Origin: a virus
Length of the DNA stretch: 21,713 nt
Reading direction: 5' to 3' (one strand)
IMG/VR virus record: IMGVR_UViG_3300023179_000573
Coordinates: 1-21,713 of that record
The notes beneath the pieces were generated by a model, which saw only the letters and a program-made list of their open reading frames with translations, was not told the DNA's origin and searched no databases. A program made the translations under genes and the position numbers. Below are positions 7,402 to 14,179 of the stretch, piece after piece; the first letter of the stretch is position 1, and every line of letters begins with the position of its first letter.

Positions 7402-7441
7402 ATCTTTTGAAAGATTTTTTAAGCCTTATTCTGTAAGGCTT
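7402..7441. other. Two inverted repeats in the gap before the cassette promoter
   Basis: A perfect 8-bp inverted repeat (AAGCCTTA at 7421-7428, TAAGGCTT at 7434-7441, 5-nt loop) follows the stop of the gp10-like gene. An AT-rich 6-bp pair (ATCTTT, AAAGAT, 2-nt spacer) is at 7402-7415. The stronger hairpin has no T-run after it on either strand, so it is not a convincing intrinsic terminator. It may stabilise the 3' end of the upstream message. Confidence 0.45.
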
Positions 7442-7458
7442 TCAGCCGATTGCAAGCA

Positions 7459-8073
7459 TCAGATGTTCAGTTGTTCAATCACTTTGTCTAAGCCATCTAG
7501 GTATTCTTTGGCGATCGCGTTCTTGCGTTTGCGGACAGTCGGCCAGAAGAAGTAACCAGACTGACCTCGATGTCTCAAGAACTGTTTCGTCTTAGAAGTT
7601 GCGCCACCACCGAACTCTGCACCGAAGAAGATGTCACTCAACACAACCCTTTGGTTGCGACCTTTAATCTTCTTGCGGTCATTCTTGTTCACAGGTCTTG
7701 TGGTTGATCTGAATGGTTCGTTGCCACGAAGTTTGATTGTCGGCACATTGTCATTGTTCGCTCGAAGACCTTTGGCAACTTGGAGATATTGTCGCGCTCG
7801 ACCAGGTGAAGCTCCAGCGAGTCCGGCTTCAATCTTGACTCTGCCTTGTAGATCTTTGGCGATTGCGTATGCGACTTTGCGCATCTCCTTCTTGAAGAGA
7901 GGACTTGCCTTCTCGTATCGGCGCAAAGTTTCAAACAAGTCTTTGACGATGACCGTGTTGCCATTAGGCACCACACTGAATCCGAGATTCTGACCTTTGA
8001 GCATTCCACTGCCACGACCGACAGTTGAACCAGCATCACCTGGAAGATCTGGGAATGCCGAGAAGTATGCCAT
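7459..8073 (-). CDS. HK97 gp10-like head-tail joining (tail completion) protein, 204 aa
   Basis: After about 45 extra residues the protein follows the gp10-like plan: a helix (DLFETLRRYEKASPLFKKEM), then RKVAYAIAKDLQGRVK, a polar stretch with ARQYLQVAKGLRANNDNVP, and the typical end FFGAEFGG...TKQFLRHRG, GYFFWPTVRKRKN and a final helix. This family closes the neck between connector and tail. The ATG at 8073 overlaps the stop of the frameshifted chaperone as TGATG. It normally lies before the major tail gene; here it follows the chaperone. After it the tail order is interrupted by the cassette. Confidence 0.75.
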   Translation of the reverse strand: MAYFSAFPDLPGDAGSTVGRGSGMLKGQNLGFSVVPNGNTVIVKDLFETLRRYEKASPLFKKEMRKVAYAIAKDLQGRVKIEAGLAGASPGRARQYLQVAKGLRANNDNVPTIKLRGNEPFRSTTRPVNKNDRKKIKGRNQRVVLSDIFFGAEFGGGATSKTKQFLRHRGQSGYFFWPTVRKRKNAIAKEYLDGLDKVIEQLNI

Positions 8074-8491
8074 CAGTTGATCCTTTGCGGTGGGTTCATC
8101 TTGACACTCTTCCAGCGCAGATAGCCGAGCATCGTGTACAGCATTCTAGGTGATTCTTGCAGAAGTAAAGATGGAGCGATGTGAGTCTCACACGCCAGGT
8201 ATGCGATCAGCCAGTGGGCTGAGGATTCTCCAAAGGGACGATCACCGCAGAATCGGTTCCAACCTCCACGCTCTCGATTGTTTCAATCCATTCTTCAAAC
8301 TTCATCGCAGTATTCTTCGTGCGTTTCGTTGCGTGCCACGCCAACCATGCAAGGTCGGTGAGGCGTAGTTCTGTTTGAAAGTTTGCGACCGAACGATTCT
8401 TTTCTGTTTCGAATGCGATGAAGTCGGCAAACTGTGCAGACACTTTCGTTGTGACGGCGTCCAGCGTTGTTACTTCTAGATTGATTTTCAT
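8073..8491 (-). CDS. Tail assembly chaperone, long form (GT-type) by -1 frameshift, 139 aa
   Basis: Ribosomes that slip back one base on CCCTTTG (8237-8231) read 87 residues of the short form and then 52 residues in the -1 frame, beginning GESSAHWLIAYLACETHIAP and ending PPQRIN at a TGA at 8075-8073. The extension has no start codon or ribosome site of its own at its beginning and looks like the T part of other chaperones (HWLIAYL...ETHIAPSLL...MLYTMLGYLRW). In lambda-like phages both forms are needed in a fixed ratio, the long form recruiting the tail tube subunit. The product is inferred from the sequence, not measured. Confidence 0.82.
8207..8491 (-). CDS. Tail assembly chaperone, short form (G-type), 94 aa
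   Basis: Position between the major tail protein and the tape measure region, size and helical composition match the short tail assembly chaperone of siphoviruses. The protein begins MKINLEVTTLDAVTTKV, has FQTELRLTDLAWLAWHATKRT in the middle and ends PQPTG. The start is supported by AGGAGG 5 nt before ATG. It would coat the tape measure during tail assembly and does not stay in the virion. A slippery heptamer near its end makes a longer product in the -1 frame. The usual stop is at 8207-8209. Confidence 0.85.
   Translation of the reverse strand: MKINLEVTTLDAVTTKVSAQFADFIAFETEKNRSVANFQTELRLTDLAWLAWHATKRTKNTAMKFEEWIETIESVEVGTDSAVIVPLENPQPTG
8231..8237 (-). promoter_or_regulatory. CCCTTTG slippery site for -1 frameshift
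   Basis: The heptamer fits X XXY YYZ in the zero frame (C CCT TTG). It lies 24 nt before the zero-frame stop of the chaperone, and the -1 frame stays open for 52 codons beyond it. No other slippery heptamer is evident in the overlap. Confidence 0.8.
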
Positions 8492-8519
8492 TCTTACCTC
8501 CTGATTGTTTATTTAAGAA

Positions 8520-8930
8520 CTATGCAACAGTTTTTGTGATCGCTCCGCTGATTGGCCACGTTACGTCCGCTGTATTTAATTCTCCAACGGCGCCATTCAC
8601 TGGAGTGAACTCGGTGCAAAGTACTGAGAACGTGTAGTGAGGCGAAGCCGATCCTGCTGCTGCTGTTCCTGCTGGTTTCACAATCATCGTGACTGCGGTC
8701 GAGCCAATCAATGGCGTGATGAGTCCGTCAATGGCGTTGTAGTCATTGTGCAACGAGAGTGTCACCGAGTTGTCGATCAATCCTGACACGCGGGTCACTG
8801 CGCCACCACTGCCGAACGAAGTTGTTGGAACTTCGGCTGCTGAGGTGCTTAGAGTTATTGCAGCCACGCTTGAGGTGATATCTGTGCCATTCAAAGAAAC
8901 ATTTGAGTTGAGAAGGACTAACTTTGCCAT
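8520..8930 (-). CDS. Major tail protein (tail tube subunit), 136 aa
   Basis: The protein is beta-rich with no signal peptide. It opens MAKLVLLNSNVSLNGTDITS, continues with AAITLSTSAAEVPTTSFGSGG, VTLSLHNDYNAIDGLITPLIG, then YTFSVLCTEFTPVNGAVGELN and ends DVTWPISGAITKTVA. The pattern of an Asn/Gly turn near the start, the SFGSGG stretch and a closing strand after a Trp-Pro fits small siphovirus tube proteins. The location directly before the frameshifting chaperone is diagnostic. GGAG lies 10-13 nt before the ATG. The gene probably gives the most abundant tail protein. Confidence 0.8.
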   Translation of the reverse strand: MAKLVLLNSNVSLNGTDITSSVAAITLSTSAAEVPTTSFGSGGAVTRVSGLIDNSVTLSLHNDYNAIDGLITPLIGSTAVTMIVKPAGTAAAGSASPHYTFSVLCTEFTPVNGAVGELNTADVTWPISGAITKTVA

Positions 8931-8932
8931 GA

Positions 8933-9100
8933 TTATTTATCTCCTGCCGTATCGGCTTTCGAGGTTGATTTATCTGCGACCAAGACAATGCGACCCGATT
9001 GCACTAATGAGTCTAGATGATCAACATCAGCCTCATCAATAGTGGCTGGATATTGTTTGTCAAGAACAGTGAAGCCCTCAACTACCTGATACTTTGCCAT
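8933..9100 (-). CDS. Small conserved-type head-tail region protein, 55 aa
   Basis: This gene is too short for most callers. It fills the gap between the tail terminator-like gene and the major tail gene, with 3 nt and 2 nt spacing, so it is almost certainly translated. The protein reads MAKYQVVEGFTVLDKQYPAT, then an Asp-rich helix (DEADVDHLDSLVQSG), RIVLVADK and a hydrophilic tail. Small proteins of this type, with a beta hairpin followed by a helix ending LVxSGxI, are common in phage head-tail regions, but the function is unknown to me. The 75-aa overlapping gene at 12524-12748 has a similar plan. Confidence 0.72.
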   Translation of the reverse strand: MAKYQVVEGFTVLDKQYPATIDEADVDHLDSLVQSGRIVLVADKSTSKADTAGDK

Positions 9101-9103
9101 GAT

Positions 9104-9514
9104 CTAAGCGTACACCACGACCCGAAAGTCAACAGTCAGGTAGGTGGTGTCGTTCGCGTCAACTGTTGAGATGTTGGATGCCTCTTCAACAATAAGAGTC
9201 TGGGCATATCCGCCGAGTGTTTGGTCGGCTTCAATAGCGGCACGAATCCCGCTGTCGTAAGACAGATAAGTGTCGAGCAGGTTCTGTGATGTGCGTTCAG
9301 CTGCTCGTCCGACGATCACACTGACGGTGAAGACATGTGTGACAAGTCCTCTGCCCATCGCGCCGTGGTAGGTGATTGATTCCAGTGTCGGCCATGCAAG
9401 TCCGCCGATTGAAGGGTTGACCTGGTCGGGTTGTTGTGCGAATGCGCGAAGGTTCGTGATTGTTGCGAGACGGGTCTGCAATCCTGTTTTGAGTTCGGTG
9501 ACTGTTGCGGTCAT
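9104..9514 (-). CDS. Tail terminator / neck protein, 136 aa
   Basis: The start is MTATVTELKTGLQTRLATI, a helix that opens many tail terminator proteins. This is followed by LAWPTLESITYHGAMGRG, the strand HVFTVSVIVGRAAERTSQ, the helix LLDTYLSYDSGIRAAIEAD, and a final beta pair ending TTYLTVDFRVVVYA. This alpha-beta order and the position between connector and tube gene fit a tail terminator that caps the tube and joins the head. The start overlaps the connector stop as ATGA. Sequence identity in this family is low, so the call depends on order and predicted strands. Confidence 0.68.
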   Translation of the reverse strand: MTATVTELKTGLQTRLATITNLRAFAQQPDQVNPSIGGLAWPTLESITYHGAMGRGLVTHVFTVSVIVGRAAERTSQNLLDTYLSYDSGIRAAIEADQTLGGYAQTLIVEEASNISTVDANDTTYLTVDFRVVVYA

Positions 9515-10137
9515 GCAAACATTCGCATTCGGCGATAAGGCTCGACAAGTTGTGCGACGTCTGGGTCGAGTGCGCGTGTCACTCTTATCGCACCTAAGTC
9601 TCCGAAGCCTGCAACGCCGAGCGGTGAATCGTAACGCTTAAAAATTCTTGATGCCTGAATGATCACCGCTTGAGTGATCGGTTCAGGCACGGACGGCCAA
9701 CCATAGACCGCGGTCAGTTGCACTAATGCTTCTGATCCATAGTTTGCGTTCACGGTTGGGAATAGGAAGTCGCCGACTGCGCGGATGCGTGTGAACGGAA
9801 CAGTCAATCCGTCAAGGATTCCGTTGACTGGTTCTAGTTGATAGTCGGTTCGTGTGAATGTGACATCAAAGTTGCCATCAGCCATCGTTGAAGTTTTGAG
9901 TGTGATTGCAGTTCCTGAGATGTCATCAATCTCGCAAACATATTCGTCACCAGCAGTGAAAACTCTGGTCGTCGCAGAACCGTACGCCCAGAACTGTCGA
10001 TTGGCATAACCATCAATTAGTCGACTGGCAGCTCCGGCACAGTTGTCTATCAGTTCGTCGTCTTGTGTGTCGGCTGTACCGATTCGAAGTGCAGCCTTGA
10101 TCTGGTTGCGTGTGGCGTAGCCGTTAGTGATTGCCAT
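9511..10137 (-). CDS. Head-tail connector (adaptor, gp6-like), 208 aa
   Basis: The N-terminus MAITNGYATRNQIKAALRIG, followed by an acidic helix (DDELIDNCAGAASRLIDGY), is typical of gp6/gp15-like adaptor proteins that ring the portal. A beta-rich insertion with a DDISGTAITLKTS stretch follows. The helical end (PEPITQAVIIQASRIFKRY...SPLGVAGFGD) and the closing LVEPYRRMRMFA are also usual for this family. It is the first neck gene after the glycosyltransferase block. The stop overlaps the next start by 4 nt. Confidence 0.78.
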   Translation of the reverse strand: MAITNGYATRNQIKAALRIGTADTQDDELIDNCAGAASRLIDGYANRQFWAYGSATTRVFTAGDEYVCEIDDISGTAITLKTSTMADGNFDVTFTRTDYQLEPVNGILDGLTVPFTRIRAVGDFLFPTVNANYGSEALVQLTAVYGWPSVPEPITQAVIIQASRIFKRYDSPLGVAGFGDLGAIRVTRALDPDVAQLVEPYRRMRMFA

Positions 10138-10148
10138 AGTTCCTTATC

Positions 10149-10811
10149 TTACTTCAAGATCCGTGGTGGGAACTCTACTCCAGGCACAACTTCATGTTCA
10201 CGCAAGATTGCTCGCATCTGCTCACACTCAAGTTCGCCGTTCGCCTGCGGTGCAATCGAGTAGGAATCTGATCGCCGAATATGATCGCCACACGGATTGC
10301 CTCGGAACGCGACTTTGTAGCCAAGTTTCTTGATCTCCATCCACTGAATCCAATCATTCCAAACAACTTGTCGATATGGGATTGACCATAAAACTGACCT
10401 ACGAATCAAGATTCCGCCAAGCATTGGATTGTGAGATACATGAAGAATCTGATTGAAGCCTTCTTCGGATGCAGCCCAAACTTGTCCATCTTGCATCCAC
10501 GGATTACAAATAATCTTCACATCCTCACCAACATCGGTCAGACCGTCAAGCGCGTCAGGGAACCAAATGTCATCCATCCCGACTGGCATCACCCAGTCCG
10601 AGTTCGCTGCAAACATGGTGTCATTCCAACTATTCCATTTGTGATGCGGTTGAACAATTTCGTGCCAATGCTTCGGAAGATTCAACGGCACAGGTGAAGA
10701 CACAATCACCTCATCAGGTTCAGTGTTCAACTTCTCCATCTGTTCAATGAACTGTCCGCCGAACCGATCCCAGAAGTCACCCCAAACTGTGACACACACA
10801 GCGATGCTCAT
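10149..10811 (-). CDS. GT-A-like glycosyltransferase, 220 aa
   Basis: The protein starts MSIAVCVTVWGDFWDRF and keeps the order of family 2-like glycosyltransferases in shortened form. There is an initial strand, a helix (FIEQMEKLNTEPDEVIVS), then SDWVMPVGMDDIWFPDAL with an acidic pair D80-D81 that can bind the metal and sugar nucleotide. GGILIRRSVL, WNDWIQWMEIKKLGY and GDHIRRSDS follow in the acceptor part. No membrane helix is present, so it acts in the cytoplasm. It starts 1 nt after the previous glycosyltransferase stop. The donor and acceptor are not shown; a structural protein of the virion or a host glycan are both possible. Confidence 0.72.
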   Translation of the reverse strand: MSIAVCVTVWGDFWDRFGGQFIEQMEKLNTEPDEVIVSSPVPLNLPKHWHEIVQPHHKWNSWNDTMFAANSDWVMPVGMDDIWFPDALDGLTDVGEDVKIICNPWMQDGQVWAASEEGFNQILHVSHNPMLGGILIRRSVLWSIPYRQVVWNDWIQWMEIKKLGYKVAFRGNPCGDHIRRSDSYSIAPQANGELECEQMRAILREHEVVPGVEFPPRILK

Positions 10812-10812
10812 G

Positions 10813-11466
10813 TCAATCCCAACTCAGATCAAGTCGGCGTTGCAGATCCCATTGACCTGCATCAAGTCTCGCGTTGCGAAGTTTGAACAGTTCAAGATTT
10901 GATGCGAAAGTTTGCGCGTTCTTACCTTGCAACGCCACATCGGACAGAAGTGTTGACGAGTTGTCGTGCATGATGATGTCTTGTGACTTGCGAATAGTTT
11001 TGCCCATCCGCACAGCGCGACGCTCATAATCGTTGTCTTCAAAGTATGCGGGATGGAATGCTTCGCAGAACAGTCCGACATCTTTCACAACTTCAGATCC
11101 GATCCACGCGCAAGCCCACTCTGGTGAACCAGTGAGATGAATCTCATCTCGGTCACATCCATTCCAGAACTGTTCAAGTTTGTCTGGTAAGAACCAGGCG
11201 TCCGAGTTGAGAAGAATCCAACCCGATGCGAACGGTGTCATCTTGATACCAAGATTCCACGATGTCGCCACACCAAGATTGCTAGGCATGTCCATAATGT
11301 AGGTCTTGCCGTGACGACTATGTCGTGGCATCATCAAACAGTCCTGCTCGATCTTGCCTCCGTTGTCGATGATGATGATCTTCTCGACTGGGAAGTCAAG
11401 CGAATCTATGCACCGTTCGAGAAGGTCGTATCGGTTGAGGACTGGGATGATTACGACCGGCACCAT
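10813..11466 (-). CDS. GT2-type (GT-A) glycosyltransferase, 217 aa
   Basis: The N-terminus VPVVIIPVLNRYDLLERCID is the standard nucleotide-binding start of GT2 enzymes, followed by IIIDNGG. NLGVATSWNLGI precedes the LLNSDAWF site (N87, S88, D89), the local form of the DxD metal motif. The acidic pair in YFEDNDYERR (E143-D144) could supply the catalytic base. The start at 11466 is preferred over 11496 because AAGGAG lies 8 nt before it and the extra N-terminal residues do not belong to the fold. It overlaps the upstream gene by 16 nt. Soluble, no membrane segment. Substrate unknown. Confidence 0.8.
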   Translation of the reverse strand: MVPVVIIPVLNRYDLLERCIDSLDFPVEKIIIIDNGGKIEQDCLMMPRHSRHGKTYIMDMPSNLGVATSWNLGIKMTPFASGWILLNSDAWFLPDKLEQFWNGCDRDEIHLTGSPEWACAWIGSEVVKDVGLFCEAFHPAYFEDNDYERRAVRMGKTIRKSQDIIMHDNSSTLLSDVALQGKNAQTFASNLELFKLRNARLDAGQWDLQRRLDLSWD

Positions 11467-12746
11467 GCGGACAACTCCTTCATTGTTGGCTTCCAATGCT
11501 GTTCAAATACTGTGTCGGCTCCATACCCTTGCGCATGGCTAATAGCCTGCTCAGAACGCCCTCTAGGCGCGTTATACGCCGACTTGAGAGCATTCACGAT
11601 GTCAGGCACTGACGGTGTGAAGAACCACGACTTCTGAGCCGCATCCCACCATGGCTGACCTTCAACCGTCCAGCCGTCGCCGACCAGCTCAGGTTGTGCG
11701 GTGAAGTTTGCGACAATCACTCGACATCCACACGCTTGCGCTTCGATCACTGGAATGCCGAACCCTTCACCCATCGAGCAAGCCAACAGAACATCGGACG
11801 CCGTGTACATCGCAGCCATCAAGTTCTGTGGCATACCGTGTCGATATGCGTACTGGTCAACGATCTTGTACTTGTCTGAACTGACTCCGCAAGCGTCAAG
11901 AAGTTGAATCAGATTGATACCAGACATCGCACCCATCGGCTCGGTGTAAAGATACAGAACCGCATCAGGATGATCTTTCGCAAAGATTGAATACGCAAGC
12001 AGATTCTCTGCCCATGCCTTTCGCGCAGGCTGACTGCCTTTGTTCGTTGCGACCATTGAGATGACGAATTTGTCTTCTTCCCATCCCATAAACTTTCGGC
12101 CAGTCATCTTGCCACCATCAGCCAACGCGACAGTCTCGGTCGGTTTGAACACTGGTTCAATCGCGTGAGGAACATAAAGATGATCGATGCCTGCGATGTT
12201 CAACATTCGTGAACCAAACTTCGACATCGCGATCGGTTTCACATTCTCACGCGCACACCACTCCAACACTTCTGGCGGTGCAGGCTGATGATCAATCGGA
12301 ACCCACGACGCAATGTTCTTCAACTCTTTCAACGAATCAGATTTCAACACCCAAACATCAAACAAAGTCATCAACAATGTTGGTGTTGAAAGATCTTGAC
12401 TAGCCCATTCCATTGTGTGCGCAACCACAACATCGTCGCTGTATGTCGCGAGTCCTTGTGGATACATTTTGAAACCATTCCAAGTCGATACCGAACCCGC
12501 AAGTCCGTACATCGCGTGGACTGCTATTTGGTGGTCTTCTTTCGCGAGCCTTTGGATGACTTGCGCGGTTTGCTGACCGTATCCTGTTGCAGCCCAAGGT
12601 GCGTTTGAATACCAGACGACTCTGAGTCGGTCGGGATTGGTTTGTCTGATATTTCCAAGTAGTGCGCTGCGCCCGCTCGGACTAATCGCTCCGCCAACGC
12701 TCCTGGCATTTCCACTGGTCTGCCTTTGACTATTACCGTTTCCCAC
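11451..12746 (-). CDS. GT4-type (GT-B) glycosyltransferase, 431 aa
   Basis: The first conserved strand is LRVVWYSNAPWAATGYG at residues 41-57, and the donor-binding half carries SMGEGFGIPVIEAQACG with the EX7E pair E327 and E335. Both are hallmarks of retaining GT-B enzymes that use nucleotide sugars. The 40 residues before the first strand look non-native and lie opposite a second good frame. The only in-frame start before the conserved part is the GTG at 12746, which is placed 5 nt after AGGAGG. It overlaps the ATG of the small gene by one base. No membrane helix is present. It is the first of three glycosyltransferases that probably act in sequence. Confidence 0.85.
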   Translation of the reverse strand: MGNGNSQRQTSGNARSVGGAISPSGRSALLGNIRQTNPDRLRVVWYSNAPWAATGYGQQTAQVIQRLAKEDHQIAVHAMYGLAGSVSTWNGFKMYPQGLATYSDDVVVAHTMEWASQDLSTPTLLMTLFDVWVLKSDSLKELKNIASWVPIDHQPAPPEVLEWCARENVKPIAMSKFGSRMLNIAGIDHLYVPHAIEPVFKPTETVALADGGKMTGRKFMGWEEDKFVISMVATNKGSQPARKAWAENLLAYSIFAKDHPDAVLYLYTEPMGAMSGINLIQLLDACGVSSDKYKIVDQYAYRHGMPQNLMAAMYTASDVLLACSMGEGFGIPVIEAQACGCRVIVANFTAQPELVGDGWTVEGQPWWDAAQKSWFFTPSVPDIVNALKSAYNAPRGRSEQAISHAQGYGADTVFEQHWKPTMKELSAWCRS

Positions 12747-12748
12747 AT
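12524..12748 (-). CDS. Small protein, 74 aa, overlapping the glycosyltransferase start
   Basis: The frame from ATG 12748 reads MWETVIVKGRPVEMPGALAE, then RLVRAGAAHYLEISDKP and a basic tail rich in Lys, Arg and Ser. The first half has the beta-hairpin-plus-helix plan of small phage head proteins and looks more protein-like than the glycosyltransferase frame over the same bases. The basic tail overlaps, in the other frame, the conserved start of the glycosyltransferase. Both frames share one ribosome-binding site, AGGAGG at 12757-12752, with 3 nt to this ATG and 5 nt to the GTG. Function is unknown. Either two proteins are made from staggered starts or one frame is favoured. Confidence 0.62.
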   Translation of the reverse strand: MWETVIVKGRPVEMPGALAERLVRAGAAHYLEISDKPIPTDSESSGIQTHLGLQQDTVSKPRKSSKGSRKKTTK

Positions 12749-12764
12749 GATCCTCCTAAGAATA

Positions 12765-12815
12765 GTGCAGGAATAGATAAAGCCTCGGCAAGTCCTGCAC
12801 GACCGACCGAGGCTT
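12765..12815 (-). terminator. Terminator hairpin with interleaved second stem (possible pseudoknot)
   Basis: Arms AAGCCTCGG (12815-12807) and CCGAGGCTT (12788-12780) form a 9-bp stem followed by TATCTAT on the minus strand, which fits a terminator after the capsid gene. A second pair, GTGCAGGA (12800-12793) and TCCTGCAC (12772-12765), interleaves with it, giving an H-type pseudoknot topology with loops of 6, 4 and 7 nt. It ends 7 nt before the AGGAGG of the next operon. The remaining bases of 12749-12873 hold no gene that I can support. Confidence 0.65.
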
Positions 12816-12873
12816 AATCTTAGTCACAGCCCTTGCGGACTGCTATGTCTTTATTCGGATTAGTTCCTGATTA

Positions 12874-14070
12874 TCAGGATGCGCCACCGATGAAGTATTT
12901 GACATGGCTTGGTTGTGGCAAGTTGCCGTCAACACGCATTGTTGCGCGGAAGGTAACAAGTCCGGTGTTGAATGCGAAGTCATCGCTTCGATCCAAACGG
13001 ATGCCACCGACTTGGCGAACATAGTACGAAGGAAGGTGTCCGAAGATAACCGACTTCGCTGCTGTTCCTGTTGATGCCATTGCTGGGTTCTCGAACACTG
13101 GGTATCCGAGGAGCAAGTCTTGCGCATCAGCGTTGAGTGCTGGTGAGAACACATAGTTGCCTGCTGTGTCCTTCAACGAGCGCATCTTCGCAATTGAAGA
13201 CGAGTTCATCTGGAAGCCTGAACCAGCCAAACGACGACCAGCTGTGTCTACCGAGTAGACGAGGCTGATCAAGTTGTCTGCTGTGAACTGACCAGTTGTT
13301 GCTGTTGCACCAGTGATACCAGAACCTGCTGCTGCGACGATACCTTTTGGTGCATTTGTGCCTGAACCAGTTGTCAACGCATCGTTAACTCGGAAACCAA
13401 GTTCGTTGCCGACCTGAGTTGCCAAGAATGACAAGATGTCAACACCGCTGTCTTCGATCAACTCTTGTGAGAGTTGTACGAGGAACGAATACTTGTACGC
13501 GCCCAAAGTGATGAATGAGTTGAAGATTGGATCCGACTCGCTGATTGCTGTTCCTTCGCCAACGATTGCAGCAGTTGAATACTGGGCAAGCGATGGAATC
13601 TGAAGGTTCTCACCTGATGCTGTGTTCAACACTGTTGAAGTTGTAAGCATTGGACCAACGTGACGAGCGAGCAAGATAACTTGATCGTAGAACGAAGTTG
13701 GAACTGGTGAACCAGTTGATGTTTTTACAACGTCGCGCTTTTCAAATGAGTGCGAACGAACTTCGCCTTTTGCCATCGAGCGGATGACATCAACATCTGA
13801 ACGAACACCGCGTGGAGCGTCAGCGACAGGACGAACCTGGTCTGCCATCTCGCGTGTTGCTGCATCCAAACGAAGTTCACGAGCCTCATCGGCGCGATAC
13901 TTCTCGATTGTCACTTGACGATCTTCAAGTTCTTTGCTGATCTTCTCGTATGTCTGTGTCTCTTCTGCTGTCAAGTCACGCTTCTCAGCGGTTGCAACAT
14001 CAAGAATCTTCTTAGCGGCTTCCCACGCTGTTGCGCGTTGTGCCATTTGTTGTTCAATAAATTGTTTCAT
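12874..14070 (-). CDS. Major capsid protein (HK97 fold), 398 aa
   Basis: The protein has an N-terminal helical scaffold-like part (residues 1 to about 100, MKQFIEQQMAQRATAWEAAK onward, highly charged) of the kind removed by the prohead protease. The HK97-fold body follows: VPTSFYDQVILLARHVGPML, the E-loop region with LQIPSLAQYSTAAIVGEGTA, YKYSFLVQLSQELIEDSGVD, NDALTTGSGTNAPKGI, and the closing LPSYYVRQVGGIRLDRSDDF and VTFRATMRVDGN. All are standard for this family. GAGGAAA lies just before ATG 14070. It directly follows the protease gene and has its own candidate promoter. It is not coupled to the protease: 124 bp separate them. Confidence 0.93.
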   Translation of the reverse strand: MKQFIEQQMAQRATAWEAAKKILDVATAEKRDLTAEETQTYEKISKELEDRQVTIEKYRADEARELRLDAATREMADQVRPVADAPRGVRSDVDVIRSMAKGEVRSHSFEKRDVVKTSTGSPVPTSFYDQVILLARHVGPMLTTSTVLNTASGENLQIPSLAQYSTAAIVGEGTAISESDPIFNSFITLGAYKYSFLVQLSQELIEDSGVDILSFLATQVGNELGFRVNDALTTGSGTNAPKGIVAAAGSGITGATATTGQFTADNLISLVYSVDTAGRRLAGSGFQMNSSSIAKMRSLKDTAGNYVFSPALNADAQDLLLGYPVFENPAMASTGTAAKSVIFGHLPSYYVRQVGGIRLDRSDDFAFNTGLVTFRATMRVDGNLPQPSHVKYFIGGAS

Positions 14071-14122
14071 GGTTTCCTCGTGTGTGGTTGTGATTGGATA
14101 TGCGAATGTAGTTGTCTTCCGA

Positions 14123-14169
14123 TCGTAGCGGAACGCTTACCAATCTCTAGTCGTAGCGGAACGCTTACC
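14123..14169. repeat. Duplicated 19-bp element in the capsid gene leader
   Basis: TCGTAGCGGAACGCTTACC occurs exactly at 14123-14141 and 14151-14169, 28 bp apart. On the minus strand each copy can form a small hairpin (AGCG, TTC loop, CGCT). Both lie downstream of the candidate promoter, so in the capsid mRNA leader. A regulator site or mRNA stabiliser is possible. Confidence 0.75.
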
Positions 14170-14179
14170 GACAAGAAGA

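Noticed and set aside
7421-7441. Intrinsic terminator after the gp10-like gene
   Set aside because: The 8-bp stem is perfect, but the minus strand continues with an A-run and the plus strand with TCAG, so no U-tract follows on either strand.
12524-12748. Programmed -1 frameshift from the 74-aa frame into the glycosyltransferase
   Set aside because: No convincing X XXY YYZ heptamer lies in the overlap. The GTG 5 nt after AGGAGG is a simpler start, although a frameshift is not excluded.
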